A stretch of 64,000 nucleotides of DNA from NCBI GenBank assembly GCA_002633005.1, contig NMRA01000107.1, forward strand, positions 38,190-102,189, written 5' to 3'. This document shows, piece by piece, positions 1 to 12,394 of this stretch. The stretch's first letter is position 1. Each line of letters begins with the position of its first letter. The position numbers and the translations under genes are program-made. The notes beneath the pieces are model-generated. The model searched no databases. It saw only the letters and a program-made list of their open reading frames with translations, and was not told the DNA's origin. This stretch comes from Phoronis australis. Taxonomy: Eukaryota > Phoronida > Phoronidae.

Positions 1-2193
1 ATATGGATTTTTGGTCAAATCTGACTGCTGTGCAGTCTCATAGTGGCGATTTTGTTTTTTCTCTACGTTTGTCTTGATATATATCAAGTTCCTTGTCAGA
101 TTGTCACGAAATTAAGTAAATAAGCCACTGTCATGTAGATGACAGCATAAGCCCTGTTTCAGGCTGAATTAACCTATGTCGCTCATTTTTATGTTTTTTG
201 TATCTATTCTTTGTTGCCCACCTTCCTATGCTCCAAGGATTCATCAGAAGGAATCATGATGGAAGTTGGCAGATGAATTCCTATTGAGGAGAGCATCACA
301 GACTTGCTTTTTTACTCCCTAGAGGCTATTTTAGATTTACTGGTGTGTTTAAAATAGTACCGCAGATTTGATAAAAATCCCAGTTCTCTACAAATTACCA
401 CGCACACATCTGAGCTCACTCTCTAAGATCAACCTGACCTCTCATTCCATTAAATATTTATGGAACGACCAGCCTGGATTTCGTAATTTTGTACGGTATT
501 TCCTTGCATTTTTCGTTGCTCAAAGTGTCAAAATGCACGATACAGATCTTAGTGGTCTTTATTTAAGTTTTGTCAGCAGTAACGTCTTGTTGTGGCCACG
601 AAGTTATTCTGTGCATGTTGCGGGGGTGTAGTAATGGGCATCAAAGAATACCAAGGCATGGAAATGCTGCTCGTTACTGAAACCATTATCACAGCCATTC
701 AGCACGCCGTATTTCAGCATTGCATCGAAGTTTGACAGTCAGCCTGATCTTTGATTAGTTGTTTAAGTTGGTCTTTAACTAAAAGTACAGAACAGTAATC
801 ATACTAACGGTGTTACCATGAAGTAGTACAGAACCAACACTCCAGGTTCCATGTTCATTAGGCTGGCTAATGTCAGCTACCATGCATTCTGTCAGCTGTC
901 AGGCATTCTGTCAGTGTGTCATGCATTCAGGTTTGTTTAAAATGTCCTTATTTGGATGATTATACTACTTTGTGGTGATCGGTCTAGAAAATTCTGGGGC
1001 GCCCAAAAGCCCACGAGCGTTGGGAGGCGTAAAAATATGTTTTAATTTATTGTTGACAGTGTAAAGTAAAATGTATGGTATGTGTCGTGCAATCTGTCTG
1101 TTGTGAGCATCCTGTAAATTTTGATAGCTGAGTTCTCACGCTAACGGGATTCGGTAGGAAAGCCTTTTTGTAACTTGCAGAGTAAGCAAACAAGAGGCTA
1201 ATCTAAGTCGAGTGAAAATATCTCATGCCGGTATAAGGCATGTGGAACTCATGATTTTGTAGAAAAACATGCCATGATGGTCATGTGACTACATACGTCT
1301 ATGCATTATTTTTGTGCATATTACGTTGCTTTGATCATCCAGGATTTTAGAAATTTTCCACAAGGGTCGAAAAGGATCCTTAAAGGTATTCAGACAGTTT
1401 CTTGGTGAACAGAGCTGGGCAATATTCTTGCCTAAAATTCCGATTATTGATTATAATCAATGATCTGTTTGGTGAACGCTGTCTGATCATCAGTTATAAC
1501 AGTCTGTCTGATCCCATCAATCACTGACTGGGAGAATGTAGAGACCAATTAGTAGCTTTATTGATTGCCACCTTACTTATCACACCTCTCTTAATCCAGG
1601 AACAAATGTGTGTATTGGCATTCTTGTCTGCTTTGATGTACACTTAATGAGGACGCATAATGCACTTCATTAGTCCATGATAGTTAATACACCTTTGATG
1701 TCCAAAACTTTATCATCTTGGCCTATAGGTTACTTTTTGCGGCATGGGAAATTCAGAACACAATGCAACGGAACTGTAGTCGGACATTAGATTTTATCAA
1801 GATTTACAACAAAGAAAACTGGAGAAAACCTTTCAGCGCTTATACTTTTATACAGTTGTCATTAACAAACACAAGATGAAATTTGATCCATTTTAACCCT
1901 GCGCTTAGCTTTTGAAAAATATAAAAACGACAATTTTTTGACAATTCTTATTGAATTTGAGTAAATTTTACTGTAAAGGACCATAATTAGATTCTTACAT
2001 TACAGTATTTGTAGAGTCTGGTATCAATCTGATCATGCCTCAATTAGTAAAATGAACTGAATGTTTAGGGAGCAATCCTTAAACACAATGGTGTTGTGTT
2101 CCATACGACTGTTTGTCCTGCATTATCATGGTGACACAAGCTTGTGCCAAAAGACTACTTCACTGTATCATTTGATTTGTCTTGACTTGAGTA
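1..2193. other. Non-coding stretch, nothing recognised
   Basis: Open frames here are short, have no paired splice sites and show no family motif. Around 1850-1990 there is an AT-rich segment (a run reading gagtaaattttactgta) that recurs near 9950-9990, so part of it is probably an old dispersed repeat. It could be intron or upstream flank of the gene whose exons start at 4783. Confidence 0.5.
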
Positions 2194-2515
2194 TGGTAAA
2201 AATTCTCCAATTTGGGAAATTCTCCAGACTTTGGAATTCAGAAACTCTAGCAAAAAATGAATTTTCTTGAGTCTGGAATTTGGGAGAAAGGCGATTTTGG
2301 CATTCATCCAATTTTTTCAAACATCAGACAATGTGTTTTAAATCTACAGGGTGTGTGGTTTTGCTGTCTTTCGTGTGATTATTGAATTTGGGACAGCCAA
2401 CATGACCTATTTCAAGAAATTGGGACAAGCTCTGACCTTGAGCAAAACTCAGACTATATATATCTGAGAGCAAAATAATCAATTTTCACTGTCCCAAATT
2501 GGAGAATTTGTACCA
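2194..2515. mobile_element. Short TIR element (MITE) flanked by TA
   Basis: The two ends are inverted copies of each other: the left end reads TGGTAAAAATTCTCCAATTT and the right end reads ATTGGAGAATTTGTACCA. The dinucleotide TA lies on each side (2192-2193 and 2516-2517), as expected for Tc1/mariner-type insertion. The 322-bp interior has no coding frame. A second, more diverged copy lies at about 12395-12755, and a fragment of the same terminus lies near 13945. Confidence 0.7.
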
Positions 2516-4330
2516 TAACTAAATCATGTGTTCTTGTGTTCCTAACTCATGACTAGGATAGCTGTACCTGGATGGATTAGGGAGTTTGTATTGAACTCTG
2601 GTGTGAAACAGTGATGGTTTCCTGAGGTACCTAATATAGGGAAAATCTGCCTTTGTTTACTGACCTGTGAGGTTAGTCTCCACATGTCTGCTCACAACTT
2701 ATTGCATTATATAGGAGGGCATTGCTACAGTTCACACTAGGGGCACATACTATTTGTCTCTCTAACAATAGGCTGGGTCATGGCATACTGTCTTGGGATT
2801 ATCTCTATGTGTTTGTACCTTTTCATTAGTGGAGACCACAAATATTTTAGGAATTGTGTCACTGTTGTCCCCCAGTATACAAACAGCAGATATTATAATT
2901 GCCTTGTGCTCTTGGTACACAAATGTTCTTCAGAGAAATAATTTACAGTATCTTGAATTCCTTTATTGTTAATGGTTCTTTCCCATTAGGGCCTACCATT
3001 GATGCTTGGGTGTTTAATGGAGCGTTGGTCAGTGGTGGAATACTTAATTGTCTCTTGCACTGAAGTTAAAATTGCTAGATAACTTGGGTGTAACCTTGGA
3101 ATTTTGTCATATTATGTCAATGTTTTGTTCATGTATTCCCTGCTGTACTACTGTGTTTTCATTCAGTTTTATATTTAAACAAATCAGCATCCTTAAAAAG
3201 CTTCAAGTTTAAATTGGCAGCACTGCCTTACAATAACTTGGCTGATTCTGACAATTTGGTTCGTGTGCACCAGTTTGACTGGTTCAATAATTTGTCACTG
3301 CTAAAAATCACCAGACCTCCCAACAAAAATATGTAGGCTGTCCTTAAAACACCATGTCTTTGTGGTTGATACCTCAGCTCCAACAATGTACGAATTTCAT
3401 ATTCTACAGACTTTTTATTCCTGACCCACTCTTGCGTTTCAAATGATCAGAGTTACGATGCAAATCGTGAAGCTAAATTGCCAGTCAGTTCCCACCATGA
3501 ATTGTCAAAAAATGCCTTTAAACACACGAATGCCTGTTCCATGAATTTTGAGTTTTACAATTCAAACACCCAGATAAACACAGACATCCACCCAGTTTCT
3601 CTGACTCAATTCTCAGACCATTGTCACTGAAGCCATTCCTCTATATCAGTCCATTAATCTCACAACAAAGCTTGACTGATTCTTGGAAGCCATGTGCATA
3701 TACCAATATTCTCTGGTTGTTTTGTGTTTTCATTGAACTGTTTGATTTGCTTGTTTTGTGCTCCTTAAATGAAGAGCCCAGATTGCATTTTACTCAGAGC
3801 ATAGGAAATTCCTTATATGAACCTTTTGTTCAACTCTACTGGTCTGTGCTTAACGCTCATTACAGACCAGGATTTGGCTGCATTGATCACACTGACATTG
3901 TGTGGTTGACACAAAAGAGGCATTCTTCTGATGAATAGCCTACTTGCTTATTTATTAACTTTTGCCTTTATTCCCCATGTCTTGTTTTTTCCTTTCTGGG
4001 CTTCAATGGGAAGTAGGTTCACTACTGTGAAAAGAATGGAATTCCATGAAATTCCATAAGGGAAGGGAGATTAGGTATGTTACAATATATTCTGTAGATA
4101 GTGAGGAAGTTGATTTTGATTTGTGGGAAGTTTTCAAAGTAAATGTTATACCCGTGAATAGCTTCACTCATGCCAAATTTCATTGTCCTAAGTGTCATAC
4201 ATGTACGTGGATGCTATGAAACCTTAAATGCCAGAAATATACAGTAAAAATGACATAATTTAAGGCAATGAAAAAAATAATTTTCTAAAATTTACTATTT
4301 GCTTCTCATAGGAAAATATATGGTATTTTG
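2516..4330. other. Non-coding stretch, nothing recognised
   Basis: No convincing exon, RNA gene or repeat is visible. The 105-codon frame at 3621-3938 has no acceptor or donor in register and an amino-acid composition typical of translated AT-rich intron. Confidence 0.5.
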
Positions 4331-4465
4331 AATTAGTATGCAAATAATTAGTATGCGAATAATTAGTATGCAAATAATTAGTATGCAAATAATTAGTATG
4401 CAAATAATTAGTATGCAAATAATTAGTATGCAAATAATTAGTATGCAAATAATTAGTATGCAAAT
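4331..4465. repeat. 15-bp minisatellite, 9 units, each with an octamer motif
   Basis: The unit AATTAGTATGCAAAT repeats nine times head to tail. Eight units contain the exact POU octamer ATGCAAAT; the second unit has ATGCGAAT. Because 15 is divisible by 3, the array is open in several frames on both strands, which creates spurious repetitive open frames. It ends about 320 bp upstream of a probable exon. Confidence 0.95.
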
Positions 4466-4782
4466 AATAAAGAAATTGAAGCACCATAATACCTTCATCT
4501 ACTGCTTTGAATTTCTTCTAATATCGTACATTCTATTTTTTTTTCAACAAAATGGTCATTTTTTCAAACTTGGCTGATTACTTTATTCCAAGTTACTGAA
4601 ATTTAATACCACAAGTTTCTATGTAATAGACTGAAATTGTATTGAGCTTCATTTTTAAATTCTTTTTATTGATGAAATAAAATTTGGCTAGTCTGCCATA
4701 TTGCTTGCTAAATAGAAGATGAATACTCACTGTTAATATGAAATGTATTACCTTAGCATTTCCACTGTGTCTGTTGTTTCAG

Positions 4783-4867
4783 ATATGACTGCCTTTGTAG
4801 AAGTGTTGGGGCAAATACTTTCTTTATGGGCCAAGCGAAAAATCCCTGTAGAAAATCTGGATATAAG
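4783..4867 (+). CDS. Probable coding exon, unrecognised gene (start exon?)
   Basis: A strong acceptor (TTGTTTCAG, ending 4782) is followed two bases later by an ATG at 4785 and an open frame of 27 codons plus two bases, closed by a consensus donor (AAG|GTATGT at 4868). The peptide begins MTAFVEVLGQILSLWAKRK and continues through IPVENLDI. Its phase (2) joins exactly to the exon at 5243. I do not recognise the family. The ATG may be the true start, with a 5' UTR exon upstream, or an internal methionine. Confidence 0.6.
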
Positions 4868-5242
4868 GTATGTCTATTTCAGGCATTGACTATCATTCAT
4901 ATTGTTGACTTTGGTTACATTGTTATGGTAAAATCGCACCAATTTCGAACAAAAATACTTTCCAAAATTGTACTTTTTTCATTTTTCAAGGGTTACTAAG
5001 ATTGTTGTTAATGCTTACAAATTTTCAAAATGTTTTCTATCAGTAGTAATGGTGCAAAACTTGGACATGACGAAGCATAATGAAAAAATGAGAAAATAAA
5101 ATTTCCCGTCTGCCATACTGCATCCTAAACTGGTGAGATTTAACAGTGCAAAGATTTCCGTAACAATGTATTTGTGACTTGATGGTTATGGAAGACAGTG
5201 ACTTCTGCTGTTAGCTTAGCTCTGACCGTTCTACCATTCCAG

Positions 5243-5339
5243 CTCCTTTTTATGTGAGTTGCAAGCACTCCTGACAACTTTTGATGATGAAGTAGAAGTT
5301 TGTTTTTATCTAAATACAAAGCTTCTTGATTCAGTAAAT
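5243..5339 (+). CDS. Probable coding exon, same unrecognised gene
   Basis: The acceptor ACCATTCCAG ends at 5242 and the donor AAT|GTATGT starts at 5340. Read in the phase left by the exon at 4783, the 97 bp encode a peptide containing FLCELQALLTTFDDEVEVCF and NTKLLDSVN, acidic and helix-like. It ends in phase 0. A connecting exon (phase 0 in, phase 2 out) to the exon at 10689 must exist but I could not find it. The function is unknown. Confidence 0.6.
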
Positions 5340-6283
5340 GTATGTGCTGTCTCTGTTGAAATAGAATTTGATTATTCCAAGATCATTTTGTGGAAAGATC
5401 TATGTACTGTTGAGCGTGTAGAGGACACTTTACGTGGTTTACAAAAGTCTTGAGTAAGATCAACGAAAATAGTATAATTGTTTCCGGTCTGCTTTTGAAA
5501 ATTGGTTCTGCCGTGCAGTGATTTTTATTGCCCGTATTCTCAAAAAGAAAAGTCATTCAGTGCGAGCTGAACTGGGCCGGGGTCCGTCTTTTAATTATGA
5601 GGTACAGGTCTCTATGAGCTGGATGCAGACCAGAACAAGCCTAAGATGAGAAATGTTCCAGCCCACAAAGGCATGTTAAGCTCTACTATAGAGTAGCATT
5701 TGCTGGGGATCAAATTGGGATGCAATTAAGCAGAAATGCATTTGAATCATATTTGCAATCCTAAGTTGTGTTGATTTTATTTTAAATGTGTTTAGTCCTT
5801 GAAGTAATTTCAAACATGTGTTTCATTGAGACGAGAATTTTGCGAAAATTCAAAAAACATACAGAATTCGCTTCATGAAATACCGCCATGTATTAAAAGC
5901 AAAGCATGTAATCACTTTAGCATCTTTAGCGAGAGTCTTCCCTCTAAGAAACTCTAACAGGATTGTACCATAATTGAAAGTATTCCTGCCTTGTATAATA
6001 TGGCAAAAGGAACACAGGTTTTGAGCTACATGAAAGCAACACGAAAATTGTTATTTATCTGTGGCGTTTGTTTATCCGTCATTTTGAATTGGCTTTAAAT
6101 GCCTTTGCTAAACCCATACTATCCCTCAAGTAAACAATTACCCCACTCAGTAATCAGCTGTGTAGACTATATTAACTATATGTACTGGGCACGGTCTTGT
6201 TTTCTGTTTTCGAAAACAGGCCACCAGGTGGAGCTGTGACCCAACACTTACAAATTCTTTGGTTATATGGCTTGTCAGATATA

Positions 6284-6452
6284 TAAATGACTGCATTTGA
6301 TTGAGTCAAGTGGTTAAGTCATCTGATTGGTCTGTAAGTTGGAATTCATCATCAAGAACCAATCAGATGATGAATTCCAGCTTACAGACCAATCAGATGT
6401 CTTAGCGAGCTGACCCAACGGAACCGGCAACGTCAATTAAGTGCAGTCATTG
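6284..6452. mobile_element. Foldback MITE with a 34-bp hairpin core
   Basis: Positions 6320-6353 and 6366-6399 are inverted copies with a single mismatch and a 12-nt loop. The outer flanks are also inverted: AATGACTGCATTTGATTGA on the left matches the reverse of TCAATTAAGTGCAGTCATTG on the right. The element is about 170 bp and non-coding. A diverged relative with the same outer sequences (AACCAGTAGAGTTAATCAAG) lies at about 7955-8065. Confidence 0.7.
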
Positions 6453-7954
6453 TTTTTAAAACTTCTGGGGCCTTTTTGTGTATTCTGGACCATAAATGCA
6501 TTGTTTACGATTCAGCTCGCCTGTTTTTTAAATCTTATTATTTCAAATGTTCTAGTGTCAAAGAATTAGTTCAAAACACAGTGAAACAAACAGATGGGAT
6601 TATGTCTCATCATTCTCACTGTCTTTGTCACCTGCAACCCAATATACTCAACCCAGGAGTGCTGGGTTACAAAACAGTGTGCCAGAAAATAAACAGCTAG
6701 GAGTATGTGCCTAGGGAAAGGAATATTCTAATTTATTGGCAAGTGCCCTACACCAATGTTAGATATGACTACGACTTCTTATAAAATTCTAAAGTTGGGC
6801 CAATGAAACTTGCCCAGTTAAATGTCTAGAAAACATATCAATTTATTTTAGACAAGGTCATTTTACAATTAAAAACATTTCAGGATTTTTAGGCACTGAT
6901 TTACATTACAGTCAGACCAATTTTTAACTTGTAACTACCTAAGTATGACTTACATTTTCGAAAATAATCATTTTTCGTATTTACTATGGTCGAAAATTAT
7001 TTTCTATGACAAGTCACCACTTTTGTTTATTTTTGTCTTTGCTTATTCCAGTCCTCCCCTTTGTCAGCCAAAGCTATCTACTTCCTGTTTTGAAATCATT
7101 AATTTAGTTTGTGGTTTTACCATGAGTTGATCTATAATGACTTGTTTCCCCGAATCTTGTGGGTGGTTGTATGTCTGTCTGTTCTCCACCAGATTACTGA
7201 TCTCACATTTCATCAACCTTGTCACATTTCGTGTTGTTATCACAGTTTAGTGCTGTAGTCACTTCAAATAACACTGCTCTGTACCTTACATCACTCCCAC
7301 GTCAATAACCTTGCATTGTGAGATGCTTGTAGGCATCCACAATTTTGAAAAGCTTAGTGAGGTATAATAAATCGTTCTCCACTTGTTCAACTTTACTTGC
7401 ACAGAACAAGATTAACTCCTGGAACAGATTGTCATTAGGTTTAGTAGCAGGTTTGACACTACTTGCGCGGGGACAATTTGACTTACCCTTTCTTATCAAA
7501 GTTGGGTGACTTGTTTTAGGGATACTTGCCTGTGCGGAAGCTATAGAAGGACAAAAACCAGCAAACGAGGCTGAAGCAAGTGCCAGTTGTGCACTTGTTC
7601 AGTTACACACAGGGGGTGTCAAATCATTTTTGTGGGGGGGGGGCTTTTGCTCTTGGGCAAGTTTTCTAGGGTAACTCCTAGTGTGGGCACTATTGTTGGT
7701 TAATGACCATACTTTTGGGAAATTGGGTCAATCTTACAATGTATTTTTCTACCTCCGCCAATGAGTATAGTAGAATCTGAAAAATTGTTTAACACTTTTG
7801 ACTCATGTAGGAAATGTTACATTTTACGGTTAGGCTGGCATAGAAAATGTTAAATACAAACGTTTTACGCTTATACTCATGTTGGAAATGTTTCACACTT
7901 GGTCTCATGTAGAAAATGTCTTTTCCGGTTGGGTTCCTCCGTGTGAGTAGGCTA

Positions 7955-8065
7955 AGAAATCCGATTGGTTCTCGGTCGTGACTTCCGGCTTATAAACCAA
8001 TCACATGCCTTAGCTGGTTGACCAAGTGGAACCAGTAGAGTTAATCAAGTACATCCATCGAAAGC
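7955..8065. mobile_element. Diverged copy of the foldback MITE
   Basis: The segment repeats the order of motifs of the element at 6284-6452 (CCGATTGGTT, then TATAAACCAATCAC, then GGTTGACCAAGTGGAACC), but the two arms are more diverged and shorter. No coding content is visible. The exact ends are uncertain. Confidence 0.45.
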
Positions 8066-10688
8066 TGATAAACCATGGAGAAGTGCATCGTAAAAGGCTC
8101 GGTGTCAAAAAGACGCTGCATTTTGATCATCATTTTGTGTTTAGTCATCTACCACATCATTGGTAATAAATGTAACTTCAAAAAATTCTGCTAAGATCCA
8201 CAAAAGAATGAAAGTGAAACAAAAGAGCAATGCATAGGATCCATTTGTTCTCTAACACTCATCCAATTACATCATTTCTAACCTGAGGCAGAATTTAGGC
8301 ACAGATATTGATTGGTGGTAAATCCCAGAATCCCCCAGAGAATGCCAACAGACAAACAAGTAATTAGCCAGTAGTGGCAGTCTAGCTGGCTATCTGCCAG
8401 CAGACTTCTCTTTGTCTTGTCTTGTATTGCTTATGGCTTAGACTGAAGCTATTACACTGCCACTGTGGGGCTGGCTGGAAGGTTGTGATTGGGAAACTGA
8501 TAAGTTGTCATTATAAAGCCCAGTATCAGTATGTAGTGTCATTGACAGTTTCATCTCACTGGCCTCTCTACCAATGGCGATGGTCAACAATCATTTGGGA
8601 GTACTGGCAAAAGTTTGTAAACAAATGATAAGTGAAATTTATGTCTTTTATGACATATGGTAATACAATGGTTCACAAAAATTCTGAACTTTAAAAATTT
8701 AATTACATAATCTGTCACATGTCAGTATCCTTTGATGGATTTCTTTTGTACAAACCATTATTTGCTGTTCCTTTGTTCATTTGCTGTTCCTTCCACTTAT
8801 TTTTAGAAACATGGTAAAACCAATTTCATTGCTAACTAGTTTTGTTAAAACGACCAAATTATGCTCTTTCAACATGAAATTAACTCTTTACAAATTAACA
8901 GGATTCAATTTTAATTTTAATTTAATTTCTTGTGGCGTAAACTTACTAACAGTGGGACAATTACTCTATGGATACACAGCATGTGGGCAAATACCGTTGT
9001 ATGAGAGAGGGGGCAGTGGTTTTTTAGGCAGTAACAATCAGATCAGGCCTGTTTCCTTGTATTTTGACTGGGACCAGATTGGACAGTGACATTGACGTTT
9101 TGAAGTACTGAGCAACGACGGAAGTGAACATCTGTGTTATCATAATAATTAATGGCTTGTAATTTGACTAATTATCTGAGTCATTTGATTTGTTTATTAG
9201 TTCTTGGGCTGATCACCAAAAGATAGTTCTTTTATCTGAACTGCAAACGACTAGTCCGATACAACATGCCCACATTTTGAGAACCAGTTTGATGTCCATT
9301 ATTCAGTAGAGGAAACTGGTTCTACAAATGCAGGCACAAAATGTACAATAACTACTGATATCTTTGGATGTTATTCCTTGAACATGCTTCCCACTTTTGA
9401 ATCTGCTGAGTCGTCCACATTTTATTTTAGTTCTGAGTTCAGAAGCTGTATTAATAAGAAGATAAGAAGTTATTTCAACAATTTAAAAGTTAAAAAGATT
9501 AAATAGCCACTGAAAGTGTAACATCACTGTATTGATGTAGTCTAGATTTCACCATGTTGGTTCTAACTAGACTTCGAATCAAATGTTGTAACTGGAAGTG
9601 TAACTCTGTTTTGGTAAAGATTTGTTTTATGTGCTAATCTGTGGTTCACACCTGCTGTGTGGACATTAGCTTCAACTCGTTTTTTTTGTAATTTTGGTGT
9701 AAGTGAGTAGGCCACTGCCATATTGTTTGTTTTCAGCTTGAAGGTTCTGTAAAGAATTTTCAAATTAGAACACAATGAGACTGATCAGTGAAATTTTATT
9801 TTGTCAAAATTTTGAACAAGAGTAATAAAGAAGACAATTTTACTGAAAATTCTATATACGAATGAATGTCATCAAAAAACACAATGAAATTTGGAACATT
9901 TTTGACCAAACAGTGAGCATTTGAAAAATAAGAAATGACAATTCTTGTTAAAATTTTATTCGACTTTGAGTAAACTTTACTGTAGTTGCTTAGGGGGTGT
10001 AATGTAATCACTTTCCATCCTTATAAACAAATTACTGATGTTGACAGTGTAATTTCATCTCAGTGTATGAATGAGGTGACGAACTATTATTAGTTAGTAT
10101 TTGTATATTGATTTTTTAATTTAGATCACGAATGCATTTTTTCTGTCTTTGTCACTTTGTCTCTTGAGATTATGTGATAAATTATTTGCGTAATAACTTT
10201 CCAAACATACTTTAGTTGAGTAAAACATTATCACAATGCAATGTAGAGTATGGACTTAGGGAGTCATAGAAGTTGTAATCGGAGCCTCTTTGAGGAAATA
10301 GAGATTACTGTAAACATCAACAATAATCGAGGGAAATCACCATGATTCTCTGTCATGCCATCTGATCACTAACTGTATTCACCATGACAACTGCAGTGTG
10401 GTAACTCAGTTGGGCCAATTTGTTTTGAGTATACAACAGTCACTTTTAAGCAATCACAATTATAACACTGTTCGCAAGACAGAAGAGGACACAACCAAAA
10501 TGACAATTCCAGGTCGAAATTTTCTCCTAAAACAAAAAGCAGTTATTATTAATGTAGGATTCAAGGAAAATGAAATAAACTTTGAAGTGTCTGGTTCCCT
10601 TACAAGATGGTCAGGGAACAGGCAGCAGTTTGCTTGTGTGAAATTTCACTCTGATGATTTTTTATGAAATGTCTTCTTTTGATTTCAG

Positions 10689-10935
10689 CAATAATGAAGC
10701 AAGCTATGAAGATTTGATCAATTTGAAAGAGGTTTTGATGTCTTCTTGTTGTGAATGTGACGTGAAGTTAATACAGAGGTTAAACATAGAGAGAACCATA
10801 AGATTGAATGTGCAAATAGCTGACAACTTTCAGCAATTGAAAGCAGATATGAGTCAACTTGTCGAGAAATTGGAGGCAGACAGTTATGAAAAGGGGCGAT
10901 CTTCAATACAGTATGAACATATGGCGCTGATGTAG
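10689..10935 (+). CDS. Probable terminal exon, unrecognised coiled-coil protein
   Basis: After the acceptor TTTGATTTCAG (ending 10688) an 82-codon frame runs to a TAG at 10933-10935. In register with a phase-2 upstream exon, the peptide contains EASYEDLINLKEVLMSSC and then a leucine/isoleucine-rich helical tail (IERTIRLNVQIADNFQQLKA, then MSQLVEKLEADSYEKG). The tail looks like a short coiled coil, and the residue mix is much more protein-like than surrounding frames. It probably ends the gene begun at 4783, but the joining exon is missing, so this link is inference. Confidence 0.55.
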
Positions 10936-12394
10936 TGTAAAACGATGGCACACGCAAACTGACGTGCGTGCAAGAATCTGCCTTATCTGTGTGGTGGACT
11001 ACTGCAGTATGTCACAACCTTTCCTCTAAATATCAAGGCAGGTTTGTATCTGTAATGCTCACCAAAATTATGGTGTTACTCACGGGCCGTTTACTGAGGT
11101 CCTTTGACATTGCTTGATCTGGCATGATGCTGAAAAGTGACGTAACATGGTGCAAGTCAACGCTGCACTACTGCAAGTTTGCCCGATTATCTGATTCCAT
11201 CTCGCAGTCCAATGACAACACTTTGTTCAGTTTCCTGCATCCAGTATTACGACTGCAGATTTTTAATCTAGTCTAATCGGAAAGGAAGCTGTTTACAAGG
11301 GACTGCTTTATTTCCTGCTAGACCACATTAAAATTTTGCTGTCTATTATTCTGAATACAGGAAACCCAACTGCAAGCTAGTCTTGAGTAACTCAGCTTTT
11401 GATCCTATTCTAGTATTTATGAGATAGTTGTATATGTTAGTACTCATGAAGTCCTTTTATCTATCTTGCCTGCAGGGTAAGTAGCTGTGCTTAAACTGTC
11501 AACCCAGCTAAAGTGCACTGGGAGGTCAATAAAACCTTTTATGGTGGACCAGTGCAATAAACCCAGACATGACATGTTAAGGGTACAATTAAGTATGGTG
11601 TCTATGTCAGGTCAATGTTTTCTGCAGCCTGTCATGCTCATCTCATGCCTCATAACATGTCACATCTCACCAAGTTTGGACAAAAACAACTGCCATGGTG
11701 CCCTTTTTCATTTACAAAACAACATGGCTTCTGGGTTGCTATGGCGAAGAACGTGAAGCGTTTAAGCATTGATTTGGTGGTACTTATCATGTATGAAAAA
11801 AAGAGACAATACTGTTTTATTTGCATGCCTTATTTTGTCCGTAAAATGGTGAGATTTTAGTGTGTTGAATTAGTTTTCATTGTTTTGAAATGAAATTCAG
11901 CTCTTGACAAGTCCAGGCAATTGTTTTAGTCAATGTTCATCATCAATTTTCGTGGTACCCTATTGCGTACGTTACGACATATGACAATATCAGCTTGTGC
12001 AATGGCCCCCTCCAAATCCACCATTGTTCTGTACGAGCGATCAGTCGGAGAAATTTTTCAAACATAGTAATACTCTGGTTCACTTTTTGATTGACTGATA
12101 CTTGGAACATCACTTGTATCTAGGAAACACTTTTTAACTGGTTCCAATCATGAATCGTATCATTTTTACCTTTTATTCTAGATGAACGATTCAACATTTT
12201 CTCAATGTTATGTTTTCACAGCTCCAACACACTGTAAAAAAGTATCTTGAATGAAATGAACTGAAGATACAGTGAAGGGGATTACCACGATGCCAATGAC
12301 TATCCACACAACCTCAAAGTTTGACGGGATCGTCTAAATAGCCCAATTTTTGTGCAGGAAATCTATTGCTCAAGATTAACTTTATATATGTACA
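10936..12394. other. Non-coding stretch, nothing recognised
   Basis: Probable 3' flank of the unrecognised gene. The overlapping frames at 11487-11860 have no splice support and include a fragment (ATGGTGAGATTTTA near 11848) of the dispersed repeat seen elsewhere in the window. Confidence 0.45.

Larger units (their letters stand above)
5340..10688. other. Probable intron(s) of the unrecognised gene
   Basis: This 5.3-kb interval contains at least two MITE-like palindromes (about 6284-6452 and 7955-8065), a segment of dispersed AT-rich repeat near 9700-10000, and two minus-strand stretches that look coding (7310-7418 and about 9640-9740, treated under findings). No complete gene can be built from it. 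Confidence 0.45.

Noticed and set aside
4260-4577. Repetitive open frames on both strands (HTNYL and IISMQ type repeats)
   Set aside because: They are translations of the 15-bp minisatellite, which stays open because 15 is a multiple of 3.
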